A stretch of 64,000 bases of DNA, taken from the NCBI GenBank assembly GCA_000729835.1, contig JFHB01000089.1, positions 54,281 to 118,280 on the forward strand. The letters are read 5' to 3'. The notes under the pieces are model-generated. The model had not been told where the DNA came from and did no database searches. It saw only the letters and a program-made list of their open reading frames with translations. Both the position numbers and the translations under genes were made by a program. The first letter of the stretch is position 1; the number at the start of each line of letters is the position of its first letter. Source of the stretch: Atkinsonella hypoxylon. Taxonomy: Eukaryota > Ascomycota > Sordariomycetes > Hypocreales > Clavicipitaceae. Below are positions 35,004 to 46,214 of this stretch, in pieces.

Positions 35004-36824
35004 ATGGCTGGGACTACTGCACCTGCCAAGCCCCCTGCGGCCGACGCTCAGAGTGCCCGACCTACTCGCCCCGACGAGAATGCCTTCAATGAGGCCCTCG
35101 CCAAGGCTGAGAAGGAACACAAGGCTTCGATGGATCGATTGGTACGTTGGGAAATGCAAGTCTCTTAATCCGGTCTCCAATTTTCGTTAGGCGGGAATGC
35201 GGCCGAGTGCTTCGCAGTTGTAAATGAGTCCAATGTCTTTTTCTTTTCTTGTTGCTTATACCTCGTCATCGCGAGCCATGAAGGAGAGGAAAGATTCAAG
35301 ACAATCGAGGTCGGAGAATGGCATCCAAGAATAATATCCACATGCAAACATCTGATGGCACAATATCTATACAATCTCCTTTAACTAACCAATTGTACCC
35401 TCCTAATCGTGCAGAACGCCGTCAAGGCCAAGATCGACATCGCCATGCCCAACAAGAACAAGGATCAGCCCAGCCCTACCCAAAAGCGACGCCAGGAACT
35501 CATCGCCCAGGCCAACGAGATCCGTCAGAAGCAGGCCGGTGGCAAGAACGCTCGTACCGGAAAGCTCGACCAGATCAAGCGTCTCGACGAGCAGGTGCGC
35601 AGCCGAGTTGCCGAGCAGAAGGCGGCCAAGGCCAAGGTCTCCTTCAAGAGCGCCGAGGATGTCGACCGTCAGATAGCCGATCTTGAGAAGCAGGTCAATT
35701 CGGGCGCCATGAAGCTGGTTGACGAGAAGAAGGCCCTGTCTGACATCTCCAACCTGCGCAAGATCCGCAAGAACTTTGGCCAGTTTGACGACTCGCAGAA
35801 GCAGATCGAGGAGCTCCGCTCCAAGATCAAGGAGATCAAGGACTCGATGGAGGACCCGGAGCAGAAGGCCCTCTCCGAAAAGTACAACAAGATCCAGGCT
35901 GAACTCGATGCCATCAAGGCCGAACAGGACGAGGCTTACAAGGGCATATCGAGCCTTCGAGACGAGCGGTCCAAGCTTCAGGCTGAGCAGCAGGACAAGT
36001 ACGTCGCCATCCGCAAGCTCAAGGACGACTACTACTCCCAGAAGAAGGCTTTCCAGGCCTACGAGCGCGAGGCCAGGGAGAAGACCAGAGCACGCCAACA
36101 GGCCGAGAAGGAGGCCTACATTCAGGAGAAGAAGAAGGCCGAAGCCGAGAGGAAGCTGGCGGAGGCCAGCGAACCGGCTTACTTTGACGAGATTCGCCGC
36201 GCTAACAGCCTGCTCCAGTTCCTCGACCCTACTCACAAGGTTGAGAAGGGCCCTCTGATGGCGGACACTGGCCTCGGCGCCCAGGCCCAGCGCACCGTCG
36301 ACGACGCTGTGCTCAAAGGCACCAAGCTCGTTCGCAAGGAGGACCGCGACGAAGAGTACCTCCCTGCCATGAAAAAGGGCAAGAAGGGCAAGAAGAGCAA
36401 CGCTGCCGCTGGCGCCGGCGCCGGCGCTGGAGCCTCGTCCGCCAAGTTCTTCAACTGCCCTCCCGCGGTGGTCCAGGATTGCGCTTTTATCGGTGTTGAT
36501 CCTCCCATGAGCAGCACCGACGTCCCCACTGTCATTGAAAAGGTCAAGGCCAAGCTTGAGCACTGGAAGAACGACCAGGAGGCTCAGACTCAGCGCGTAT
36601 GTACTCCCTTATTCCGTAACCCAAATAGTCCATCCCTCCTTCCCAAAAAAGCTGTCGTTTTCTTTTCTCTCGCCAAGTAAGCATGTTACTAACATGACGT
36701 ATAGAACATTGAAAAGGCCAAGAAGGAGCTTGAAAAGGCCGAAGCAAACGGCACCAACGGCGACCATGTCGCCGAAGTGACCGAGGGAGTCAAGGACGCC
36801 TCCCTCAACGACAAGGAGTCATAA
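35004..36824 (+). CDS. bfr1: Bfr1-like nuclear segregation / mRNP protein
   Basis: Predicted 479-residue, highly charged coiled-coil protein. Yeast Bfr1 associates with polysomal mRNP complexes at the ER and influences ploidy and secretion. Exons 35004-35141, 35415-36596 and 36705-36824 join in frame; intron 1 is long for this window (273 bp) and intron 2 has a perfect TACTAAC branch site. Almost all of residues 30-330 is heptad coiled coil (DVDRQIADLEKQVNSG, KQIEELRSKIKEIKDSM). Conserved blocks of the family follow: FLDPTHKVEKG-like and FFNCPPAVVQDCAFIGVDPP. A Gly/Ala low-complexity bridge (about residues 388-400) separates them. Codon bias is strong (C/G third positions), consistent with high expression. 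The large open frame antisense to exon 2 is a by-product of that bias. Confidence 0.94.
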
Positions 36825-38045
36825 AACTCCTTTCTCCCCGCCCCATCCGAGCACTTATCCAATCATTCTTCCCCCCCCTCGAAAAGAGTGCTCAAGCATG
36901 CATAAGAGATCCATCGTCTATGTATCGGGACAACCACCAACCCGATCCAAAAGTCTAGAATTCAAAAACAAAAAAATAAAAATAAAAATAATTCACATAT
37001 CCTCTACAGAATACTACCATAGGAGCTATGGGATATCCTTATTTAAAATGGGCGGGATAGGTTCTCGGGACAAAATAAAAGTATGGAATGGGGAAAACTT
37101 GGCTGTGCAGACGAGCTCAATGCAGCTATGTTCGTTTTGACTGAGCGCCTGTCTTGTCTTCTCACTTTGTGTTATGACAGATTAAAATTAGGCTGGGACA
37201 GGAGAAATGATTTATTTTGTTCGAGTGCATATTGACTTTTGCTCGGGTCTGCTCTTCTGCTTTTTTTCCTTTCCCCAGATGACGGGTTGGCTAGATCCAT
37301 TTGACGTCTCGTAGTGCTTTGAACCCTGAGCGCTTGGTGGTTGTGCTGTGGATATGCGGGTTTGGCCTTGGTTAATGCTCATGTTATCATGATGATATGA
37401 ACCCCTTGTGAGGGCCTTCCAAGCAGAAAAGCCGCCATTGTCCCGACGGTTGTACAAGCCCTTGCATTTCCGCAATCACGGCATACACGACGGATAATTA
37501 GTCAAAACACTGGGGGGCTAGAGAGTGGTAAACATGCTGCACAGAATGCCCATGGCGGACAGTCGCGCGGTAGATATCACAAGAACCATGACTGTTAATA
37601 CTTGTCTTTTATGTTACATTATATACCCTTCAGATTCATGACTTCAGTGTATCTCTGATGACTTCGCTTGAATGAAGCACACTCTTGACCATCTCACAGT
37701 GAAAGGTTCACCTGTCACCCTTGTTGCCCTTTTTATGTAATGCCATGCTCCGCAATCGTCAAATGCAAAGTTCATTTCATCTAATCCAATTCAAACTTGC
37801 TTCTTCAAATCTTCTTCAAGCAGTAAAATAATGGCGGCATCATCACTCTGGTTTCTTTCCCGTTAGTGATGCGAAATGCTAGAGACATCATGCCAGCAAA
37901 GCCAGCCATTCGAGAAATTTGGTCATGAAGGGCCAAGCAATGTTTTCATCAGTAGTGTCATTATGGTCGTTATTGCGTCCGAGAGGTACATGTAGTTTCG
38001 TAAGCAGAGGTCGTCGTGTTGCTTGGGACGTCCGAATCTCATTCA
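36825..38045. other. Convergent intergenic region
   Basis: About 1.2 kb between the 3' ends of the Bfr1 gene and the unknown gene on the minus strand. It contains A-rich Bfr1 3' flank (36950-36995) and AT-rich sequence around 37560-37860. No gene supported. Confidence 0.55.
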
Positions 38046-38837
38046 TCAAGTGTATGCTCCGTAATAAGGGGCTGACTGCGGTGGCATCCTTGACGCAGCT
38101 GGGCGGCGGCCTGGGGGCAGTGAGGCTCGGCGATCCAATGCTGTATCCCTGCCGGCATATAAAGACTGAGGTGGGCATGGTGCAGGGTTAGGGGCGGCAT
38201 GCGCTCGTCTTTCACTGCCGCTTCCACTACCGCTACCGCTACCGCTACCGCTACCGCCAGCCTCAATACTGCGCCGAGTCGCTTTTCGTTGTCCGTTCAT
38301 TGCACTAAGAGGCGGATCTTTGACAGCAGGCTCGTGGTCTCCTGGTAGGGTCAACTCAACAAGACTGAAGAAGTATTCGAGCACCTCAGGATATCGCTGC
38401 ACACTGGCCTGCCAATCTTCATCAATCCCTCGTTTCAAGGCGGCCTGAGCATCGGCTATCTGATTGGGGTGCGGGGGGGCATTGTAGTGGTAAAAGGCAT
38501 GAGCAGTGATCTGGTCGAGATGCGTGGTGTGCGCATTTTTGCGTCTCTCAGTCAGTAAGCGAAAATACTCCAAAACATAGTCCTGGGCGTGCCCGCGAAC
38601 CCAAGCTCTGGTTTCATCATGTCAGCCGATAAGCTTGAAGGATTGAGGGTTGAGCCTTAAATACGCCAGCGGTCGTACACAGTCGCCAAGTGGTTTTGGT
38701 ATGATTTACCTTATATCATTGTACACTGATCGCATCATATGATCTTCAGCCTGCCGTATAGCCATCTCCAGGCCCCTGGCTTCACACTCGCAAGCCAAGT
38801 TGGCCGGAGCATGGCATATTGCACAATTGGGGTCCAT
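38046..38837 (-). CDS. Conserved filamentous-fungal protein with N-terminal Cys cluster
   Basis: Predicted 229 residues, function unknown. Exons 38837-38710 and 38607-38046 join in frame (GTAAAT donor, CCAG acceptor). The N-terminus has a compact cluster C5-x2-C8 and C16-x-C18 (NCAICHAP, ACECEARG), which could bind a metal. A helical, strongly conserved core follows: MMRSVYNDIRAWVRGHAQDY, EYFRLLTERRKNAHTTHLDQ and EDWQASVQRYPEVLEYFFSL. The C-terminus contains a (Gly-Ser)n run of about seven repeats encoded by a 6-bp array, then a Pro/Arg-rich tail. I chose the ATG at 38837 because the Cys cluster follows at once; the frame stays open further upstream, so a longer N-terminus or another 5' exon is possible. 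I recall unnamed homologues in Sordariomycetes but no function. Confidence 0.8.
38222..38262. repeat. 6-bp repeat encoding Gly-Ser
   Basis: Near-exact array of CCGCTA on the plus strand, encoding alternating Ser and Gly on the minus strand inside the unknown Cys-cluster gene. Length polymorphism would change only the linker. Confidence 0.85.
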
Positions 38838-41042
38838 GGAAATATAGCCCTTTGGGGCTTTTGCCGTGAGAGCTCTGGATTCCATATTAGAAAAAAATTG
38901 GCCGGGCAACGTTGCTTCTCTTCAACAGTATCTCAGGGTTCTCTTCGCCACATGGCAAGGTCCAGTTGATGGCAAGTTGATAAATGCTCCCGGAGGCTCA
39001 CAGGATATGCCAACGACCCCTTCCTCGACACCAGAACAATCGAGTCAGCAGGAAGCCCGTGGTCCACCCGAGACGTTTCGCAGGCCGGGAAGCATCGAGA
39101 GGAAAGCCAAGGGATGACAGAGGTTGGCACAGTGGCATCAAAGGTCGAGCAAAGTTGGATGAAATACCAAGCGAGAGAGTGTGGTGGATCAATAAGTGTG
39201 GGAAGGGTGCTGGCGATCGACTCTGTGTAGAAGAGAAATGGGAAAGCTACCTACCTGTAGTCAGGACGTAAGGGTGAAGAGACTTGCACGTACGGTGTGA
39301 CCTCAGACAGATGGATCGAAACAGAAAGTAGTTAGAGGGCAAGATATCAGAGTGGTTTGGCGCGGCATCCCAGTAGCTAACTAGTCTACTGCAACTTTGA
39401 TCTCGCGGCCACGACAGAAACTGGAAAAGGGAGGGGGGTGGGAAGGGCGATTTGAGTGGGTGGTCCGTCGGTCGCTGCGGCTTGCAGCCAGCGTCAGCGT
39501 TCCGCGTTCAGCGTTCAGCATCGACTGAGTCAATGCTACTTTGAGATGATGGTGTACCAGAGGCCCGAGCAGGAAAATGCGACGAGATGGTAAGACCAGA
39601 TCTCCTCACATCAAGTCCGCTTCGGGGGCGACCGCGTTGGATTGGACTTGGCTTGGTGATCCACGCATCACGAGGAAAGGGAAAGGCGGTCGACAAATCC
39701 AGAAATAAATAAATGAATGAAGTATGAAATGCAGCTGCAGCTGCAGCAAAACACTGCATATGACATACCTTAGGTACCCATAATCGGTTAGGCCGCCTAG
39801 ACCTTACCTTCCAAGCTGGTATCGTGTTAACTCTGCAACTCCCGTCCCTTTGCTCCTGCCGCCTGTGCCCTCTGTCTCAACCTGTGTTGTGGATCTACAG
39901 CTGCTGGCCGCTTGCCACAAGGTTTCCACAGGTGGTGACAGCTGTGGTGCCACGTCTTTCCGCTTCTCCCAGTCTCCTAGCTTCTAGCCCCCCATGCACT
40001 TTCATTCTCGCTCAACTCCGTGCTACAGAGTCAACTATAGAGTCAAGAGTTAAGGAGGAAGAGTGTACGCCATCGCATCTCGAGTCTGGCTGCTCTGCGT
40101 TTTTGCGTCTGCGTTTTTGCCTGCGTTTTTACGTCTGTGTTTCTGCGTTTCCGCGTTTCCGTGTTTCCGTCTTGCACTCAAGTCGAACCTCGGCATTTCG
40201 CCTCTCTACGACTTATTATCGTGGCTGTTTGAATGGATTCCACTTTCGAGCATATGTATAGTAATAATTGCAGCGCCTATGCCCAATGCACTAATCACGC
40301 CCAACGCATGTACGGAGCCGTTGATGTCCATCAAGCCCAACGCGATCGCCGCCGATCACCGACCAATATCACATTGCCCACGGAAATGGCGAACCTGCCC
40401 AGAGGCGCAGGGGCAAGAGAACAGTATGATGTTCATCAGGCAAATTGTATCAATCGGAAAAAAGAAATCTCAATCCGTTGTGGTAAGCATTTCCTTGTGG
40501 TCAACGATTGCCTCTTCGTTTGTCAACAATTTGCCGTCATCTTTTCCAGCATCCGAGGTGTAAGTGCCACTGAGGAGAAGATGCCCAGTGCGCTGGCCAC
40601 GACCACAGCCAAAGTGGTAGTGCGCCTATGAGTATTCCGTAATTGATGTTCAATCGCACTTGGCTGCATGAGAGCCTGTCCAGGTATTTCCTTTACAGGA
40701 GTTGGAAGATGCTACCAAATTTTTGATCATGTCTCGGCAACCGGAATCTGAGAATGAGGTGTAATCCGGAGCCGCACTCCACCTTCCCGAAGCTTACTTA
40801 GTAGGTAACTAGTTAACTAGTTAGGTACCTAAGTAGTTTAATGACTCCAAGAAAAAGAAAAAAAAAAAAAAAAAAAAAGAAAGAAAAGGTAGGGAATTTC
40901 GGCCGGTCGCTGAGAAAAGAGCTCTCCCAGTAACGACCTCCACCACAACCCGTCGTTCTTCAAGTCTCGTGATTCGCTCAATGCAACTTTAACCCTCAAG
41001 GCTCGGATAACAGCACCGCTGGGCTCGTTTCTCCCTATCTCC
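38838..41042. other. Divergent intergenic region
   Basis: About 2.2 kb between the unknown minus-strand gene and Mtg2. It contains imperfect GCGTTTTTGC-type repeats (40095-40170), a complex palindrome (40797-40837), an A-rich run (40850-40888) and one TATTCCGTA variant motif (40632). Overlapping frames at 40063-40631 include hydrophobic stretches on both strands, but none gives a coherent spliced protein. Confidence 0.5.
40797..40837. repeat. Imperfect 41-bp palindrome
   Basis: The centre AACTAGTTAACTAGTT is a perfect 16-bp palindrome; outer arms TACTTAG and CTAAGTA also pair, so the sequence could form a cruciform or hairpin. Confidence 0.75.
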
Positions 41043-42800
41043 ATGCCACTGTCGCGATCGGTGACAGACCGCCCACGAATCTGGCGAGCAATCCTGACCC
41101 ATTGGAGATGTTCCTCTTCCAAGCCAACGTTTAATGATCTCCCCGAATCGCGACTAAACCCTGGCCCGGACGACTACGCCTCACCCAACTTTGCAGACAA
41201 AGCAAATCTTACTCTCTATGCCGGTCGTGGCGGTAATGGCTGCGTCTCCTTCTTGCGGGAGGCTTTCCTTCCAGATGGCCCTCCCAACGGTGGCGACGGC
41301 GGTGCAGGAGGAAACATCTATATTCAAGCTGCCTATGGGGAGACGTCGCTCCACAAGCTAGCGAGGCAACGCTTCATCCGCGCGGGACGTGGCAAGCATG
41401 GCCAGGGAAGCGCAAAGGGAGGTGCTCGCGGCGAAGACGTCATCATCACAGTTCCGGTGGGAACAATCGTACGAGAGCTGGAAAGGCAGGACCCTGCAGC
41501 CGAAGAAGCAATGTGCATTAGAGCATACATGGCCATGCAAAAACAGAAGCGCAAAGAACAGAGGCTGCTTGAGGAAGAAAAGCGACGAAACCCTGCACAA
41601 CAGCAAGAAGATGAGCGAGTAGGGGAACAAGAGTTCATGGATAGGAAAGGCCGACCAAAGCCATCCCCCAAGGAACGAGACCATGATATAGATTTAGAAC
41701 TCGACGATCCATCACGGAAAAAATGGCTATTGTATCCTGGCATGTCCAAGTCCGAAATGAAGAGCACATCTTTCCCCCGTCTTCCCGTCCGACAGCCACT
41801 TCTTCAACAGCCGCCACCACCAATATATCTTGACCTATCGCGCCCGACTCCAAGTCCTGTTTTGCTCGCTGTAGGCGGAATTGGCGGATTGGGCAACCCT
41901 CACTTTACTTCGCGAGAACATCCGAAGCCCGTTTTTGCGACAAAGGGAGAAGAAGCAGTGTCTATGAAGGTCACTCTGGAGCTGAAGCTTCTCGCCGACC
42001 TGGGGCTCGTCGGCCTTCCCAATGCAGGCAAGAGCACCCTCTTACGTGCCCTTACCAACAGCCGCACCAGAGTAGGCAACTGGGCATTCACCACGCTACA
42101 GCCGAATATAGGGACGGTCGTGCTGGATAAATACTCTGGCCAGCCCACCATCACCCGGCGAAATTGCAAAACCAGCTCTGCATCCCCCTACGGCGACTCC
42201 TCGGGAACCCACGTCGATCCCAGAGCGAGATTCACCGTCGCAGACATCCCAGGGCTTATCGAGGGCGCCCATCTCGATCGTGGCCTGGGCATCGCTTTTC
42301 TTCGCCACGTCGAACGTGCCGGTGCGCTGGCCTTCGTCATCGATCTATCTGCCGGCAATGCTGTAGCCGCGCTGGAGGCCCTCTGGCGCGAAGTAGGACT
42401 CTACGCCCAGATGCGCGACGAAGAAGAGCGCAGCCGTGAGAATGAATCCCGCATTGACTGGGGCACATCGATTGATGCACCCGCCCGCGGTCCCATCAAC
42501 CTCATGAACGCAGAGTACGCCAGTCCAGCCGCCTTTGCCGAATGTGATGCCCGGTCTGGGCTACACATTGCAGCCAAGCCGTGGTTCGTCGTGGCCACCA
42601 AGGCGGATCTACCTGACACTCAGGCCAACTTCAATCAATTGAAGACGTATCTGGATGGTATTACAAACGGCGATATCAACCACCCGAGTGGTGTCCAAGG
42701 TGCATGGACATGCAAGTGCATGGCTATCCCTGTGAGTGCCATTCACGGTCAGGGCGTGGACAGAATCGTGAACTGGGCGGTGGGTTTACTAGATGAGTAG
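41043..42800 (+). CDS. mtg2: Mitochondrial Obg-family GTPase (Mtg2-like)
   Basis: Intronless 585-residue GTPase of the Obg/CgtA family; yeast Mtg2 works in mitochondrial large-ribosomal-subunit assembly. The N-terminus is rich in Arg/Ser and lacks acids (about 35 residues), fitting a mitochondrial presequence. The glycine-rich Obg fold follows (YAGRGGNGCVSFLREAF, GGDGGAGGNIYI, GRGKHGQGSAKGG). It is interrupted by a charged insertion of roughly 100 residues before the block VLLAVGGIGGLGNPHF resumes the fold. The G domain has the P-loop GLPNAGKST near 322, a DIPGLIEGA G3 motif and ATKAD as G4, where most Obg proteins have NKxD. There is no C-terminal TGS domain. It converges with the Trm4 gene, stop codons about 300 bp apart. 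Confidence 0.94.
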   Translation: MPLSRSVTDRPRIWRAILTHWRCSSSKPTFNDLPESRLNPGPDDYASPNFADKANLTLYAGRGGNGCVSFLREAFLPDGPPNGGDGGAGGNIYIQAAYGETSLHKLARQRFIRAGRGKHGQGSAKGGARGEDVIITVPVGTIVRELERQDPAAEEAMCIRAYMAMQKQKRKEQRLLEEEKRRNPAQQQEDERVGEQEFMDRKGRPKPSPKERDHDIDLELDDPSRKKWLLYPGMSKSEMKSTSFPRLPVRQPLLQQPPPPIYLDLSRPTPSPVLLAVGGIGGLGNPHFTSREHPKPVFATKGEEAVSMKVTLELKLLADLGLVGLPNAGKSTLLRALTNSRTRVGNWAFTTLQPNIGTVVLDKYSGQPTITRRNCKTSSASPYGDSSGTHVDPRARFTVADIPGLIEGAHLDRGLGIAFLRHVERAGALAFVIDLSAGNAVAALEALWREVGLYAQMRDEEERSRENESRIDWGTSIDAPARGPINLMNAEYASPAAFAECDARSGLHIAAKPWFVVATKADLPDTQANFNQLKTYLDGITNGDINHPSGVQGAWTCKCMAIPVSAIHGQGVDRIVNWAVGLLDE

Positions 42801-43098
42801 TACATCTGCATGTGTGGCTATGATGGAAAGATCCAGGTTCATTGTTCACGCTGGATACAACATATATTTATCATATAGCATCCTACGTCTGTAACACCAT
42901 CTTGTATCATGAATAGACTGTACAAAAAAAAAAAAGACACCTGAAAGGGCCTCATACATTCGACCTATTAATAGCCATGGATGTAAAATTCAACATCACC
43001 AGCGTCACAATGTACTCCTTAGCTGAAGACGAAGAAGATGACGAAGACGATGACCCCGTATATCAGTGCACTCGATAAATTTACTCAAAATGCCCGCC
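42801..43098. other. Shared 3' flank of Mtg2 and Trm4 genes
   Basis: A 298-bp convergent gap with a short A-run (42924-42935) and no gene. Confidence 0.6.
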
Positions 43099-45779
43099 CT
43101 AGGCCTCATCCGGGGACGGGAGATCCTCTACGTCGGCAGAATCCATCTTAGCAGCCTGCTCCTCAGCAGCCAGCTGCTGGACCTTCTCCGCCTTGGTCTG
43201 ATCCTTCTGTTTACTCAGCGTATTGTTCACAAGCGGAGTCGTATCGTTGAATATACGCAAGAGCATAGCCGCGCGGTCCTCCTTGGGAAGCATGAGATTG
43301 AGAGAATGGATGCTCTTCCAAAGAGGCAAGGCCATTCGCTGCGTAAACTCAGCATCACCTGCCTCGGGCTCGATGCGCAGCACGCAGCACCCCATACCCA
43401 CGTCGCGGACGCGCTCGCCAATCTCGTCAAAGTGCTTCCACTCGTCGCCGGCGATGCGAGGAAACATCTCGATGAGGAGCTTGCGCAGCGTCTCCTTTTT
43501 GCGGAGGTGGATGACGCGCGGCTCACCCACGTAGCCCTGGACGATGGGCATGCCCTCAGCTTGGATGCGCCAGCGGCATACCTCTGCCGACGGGGCGTCC
43601 TGCTTCATGTACATTCGAACGCCGCCGTGGACGAAGCGAACGCCGCGGCCTTCGTTCTCGGTGAGGATGTCACGGATGAGGGCTGTTGTGTAGTAGATGG
43701 CTTTGGCGGGTTCGCCGAGCTCGTTGCGGACCATGTACCTGTCGTCTGGGAAGCGAGCGGACAGGTTATAGAACTGCTTGATGTTTTGAATGACGGGATG
43801 GGATGGGTCGAGATACTTGAAGGGTTCTTCAGGGGGGCCTGACTTCTTCGGTTTGTTTACCGTCTCGGCGGGTTGGATGAGCGGCGCAGGCGTGGTCGCT
43901 GAGGAAGATTCAGCGTCCAACTTGGCCTTTTTGGACGCTTGCTGCTCTGCAGCATCATCATCTTCTTCTTCCAGGGCTCTCTTGGTGCCATTGGTGGTAG
44001 CCTCGTCCTTCGTAGCATCATCTCCATCTGCCTTGGGCTCTGCGCCGTCAACTGTGGTCAATGTTTCCGCGGCGGCGACGGCGGACTTATCTTCAGAGTC
44101 CTTGTCGGCTGCTTCTCTTGCCGCTCTGCCATTAGCGATGGCGGCAGCGTTGGCAGCGGCCGTAGCCGTTCGAGGTTCATTCTCATTTCTGGCCTTGAAC
44201 TCGCTCTTCTTCTCCAGCACGGTGATGAAGAAACCTCCAGTGTCTTGTAGATGAGGATAGACACGCATGCAGCGCTCCAGAGGAAGATGGTAGCAGTCGG
44301 TTCCTTCGAGCTTGGGGAACATGGTTTGGGAAACGCGTCCTGGGACTACGCCATCGTTCTCCTCGCGGGCAAACTTCTCAACTTCCTCCCAAGTATCCCA
44401 CATGCGACAAGACTTGTCCATGATCTTCCACTTGCGCATACCGGGTCTTCGTATCAGGTTGGGCAGCTGGTCACTGCAGTCGAGGATGTCAACATTGCTG
44501 GGCCCGCCGCATCGTTCAATGGCAGACGCGACTACCGACTCATTCTCGACGGGATTCATGCTGCATGTGGAGTAGACGACTCTTCCGCCAACCTTGAGAA
44601 GCTGAAGGGCCCGAACCAGAATTCTGATTTGGGTAGCGTGCAGACCAAGGGCGTTGCCAGGCTGCCAATCCTTCCAAAGATTGGCATTCTTTCGTAGAGT
44701 ACCGTCGCCGGAGCAAGGAACGTCGGCCAAGATGCGGTCAAACTTGAGATAGGTAGGCTTGGCGTTGGGATCAGTGGAGGGAAGCTTCAGAGAAGGGAAC
44801 TGCGTGGCATCGTGGTTCGTGACGATCAAATTGGGTGACGACAGACGCTTGAGTTGATGCACCAACATGTGTCCGCGCTTGTAGTCGGAGTCGTTTGCGA
44901 CCAACAGACCAGTGGCGCGACCATTGTCAGAGGGATCGGCTTCCAAATCTGCGTCTATCTCGTCTTGGGTCTCATCCCCAAGATCCAAGCCGTCCTCCTT
45001 GGCAAACTTGCGCAACACCTTGCGCACGCGGGCCTCTTCGCCCTGGTGAATCATCTCGATGAGCTGGGCCGACTTGCTTCCGGGGGCAGCGCACATGTCC
45101 AGTACAACCATTCCAGGCCGCAAATCCATCAAGCACGGTGGAATCATGCTCACAACCTCCTGTCTGCTGATGTTTCCAACTGTCGTTTCTGACACGAGGA
45201 ATTTCTGGAAAGCTGAGAAGGGAGGGAACTTGCGCACAACGTTCTTGGGCGTGGTCATCCACCAAGCCAGCTCATCAGGGTACCAAGCCACGGGCTTTGG
45301 TGGTTCAACGGGTCTACCATCTTGGTGCTCGATCTTTGTGATCTCGGGAATATAGCGCGTTTGGAGGAGTCTCTTGACCGACAGGGCGTGTCTGAATGTC
45401 GGATGTTAGCAAGCAAGCAAGCAAGCAAGCAAGCAAGGAGCGCAGTGACAGTTTTGCAAATGAACATGAGACAGACCCTCGAGAACCAGTGAATCGAAAG
45501 CTGTTGGGCAGCTCGCGTCTCAAGAACTCCCAGTACTGCTGCTTCTCCTCCTCATCGAGCTGGAGCAGGGCGTTGTAGTACTCCTCAAGCTTCTCGTTGT
45601 TCTTGTCGAACGGGGCGTAGTTGTGCCAGCCACCGTTGGCGGACGAAGAATTTCCGCGCCCGCCGCCGCCTCCACGTCGACCCTTGCCCTGCAAGTTTTT
45701 AGTTAGTACAATGGTTTCTAAATAGCACAATGAGAGCAGTCAGATGTTTGTGGCTTACCCTGAAGCTTTTCTTGCCCAT
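43099..45779 (-). CDS. trm4: tRNA (cytosine-5) methyltransferase, Trm4/NSUN2 type
   Basis: Predicted 841-residue S-adenosylmethionine-dependent enzyme that forms m5C in nuclear-encoded tRNAs (yeast Trm4/Ncl1). Exons 45779-45759, 45688-45477 and 45391-43099 join in frame. The first exon is tiny and codes only MGKKSFR; exon 2 begins with a Gly/Arg-rich GKGRRGGGGGRG stretch. SAM-binding motif I is LDMCAAPGSKSAQLIEM. The two Cys of the NSUN mechanism are in DVPCSGDGTLRKN (motif IV) and YSTCSMNPVENESVV (motif VI, catalytic nucleophile). Family landmarks TTPKNVVRKFPPF and DTGGFFITVLEK are present. The C-terminal extension carries an Ala/Glu-rich acidic linker and Lys-rich segments before a conserved HEEDR-like region (HPVIQNIKQFYNLS). 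It is about 434 bp downstream of the Utp21 stop on the same strand. The second intron contains a GCAA microsatellite and an unusual GTCTGT donor. Confidence 0.94.
45413..45438. repeat. GCAA tetranucleotide microsatellite
   Basis: About six tandem AGCA/GCAA units, inside the second intron of the Trm4 gene on the minus strand. Confidence 0.9.
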
Positions 45780-46214
45780 TGTCGTGGATGTATTTGGGTC
45801 GCTGACTGAGCTGCCAGAAGAGGAATTCCACCAGGCGGGAAAAAAAAAAAGTTGGACAAGTCTCCAAGTGGCTGCGGGCACTAACTAGTTAGTTACTAGG
45901 TAGTAGATTCAGAGTGATTGCCCCGCCATGGCACTTGCGACAGCTTTACGGAGAAGTCCCCGGCCCTGACAATGAATCAATTGCACATGTAAGTTACTAA
46001 CTAACTGAATCACCCCCACGTCGCGCTGGGATTCAACATGCATGGCACGAAGGCACTCAATAGTTATTGGTTCCATCCCTTCTCATTGGGAGCCATCCTA
46101 GCCATCCAACGTAATCGCTCAGAATTTACAAGTCCGGTTTCGGATGTGCGCAATGTAGGCAGTTGGCCAAGCGACCGCCATTTCTCTTTGATCTCTATAT
46201 ACCATAGATTTTGC
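45780..46214. other. Intergenic, Utp21 stop to Trm4 start
   Basis: About 435 bp between two minus-strand genes. It carries an A-run (45839-45850), a TAACTAGTTAG palindrome near 45886 and a second ACTAACTAACT stretch near 45996. It must include the Trm4 promoter and the Utp21 3' end. Confidence 0.6.

Noticed and set aside
35403..36563. 386-codon open frame antisense to the Bfr1 gene, leucine-rich
   Set aside because: It mirrors the strong third-position C/G bias of Bfr1 exon 2; Leu-rich antisense frames arise from Lys/Gln/Glu-rich coiled coils.
4439..36824. Biosynthetic or catabolic gene cluster (regulator, amidase, GH76, receptor-like protein)
   Set aside because: The genes are 1-10 kb apart, lie on both strands, and lack a backbone synthase, transporter or shared pathway logic.
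40063..40631. Hydrophobic stretches on both strands suggesting a small membrane protein
   Set aside because: The best minus-strand segments lie in different frames, with a stop before each and no usable AG/GT to join them.
43066..43842. 258-codon open frame antisense to Trm4
   Set aside because: Shadow of the Trm4 coding strand; no independent evidence.
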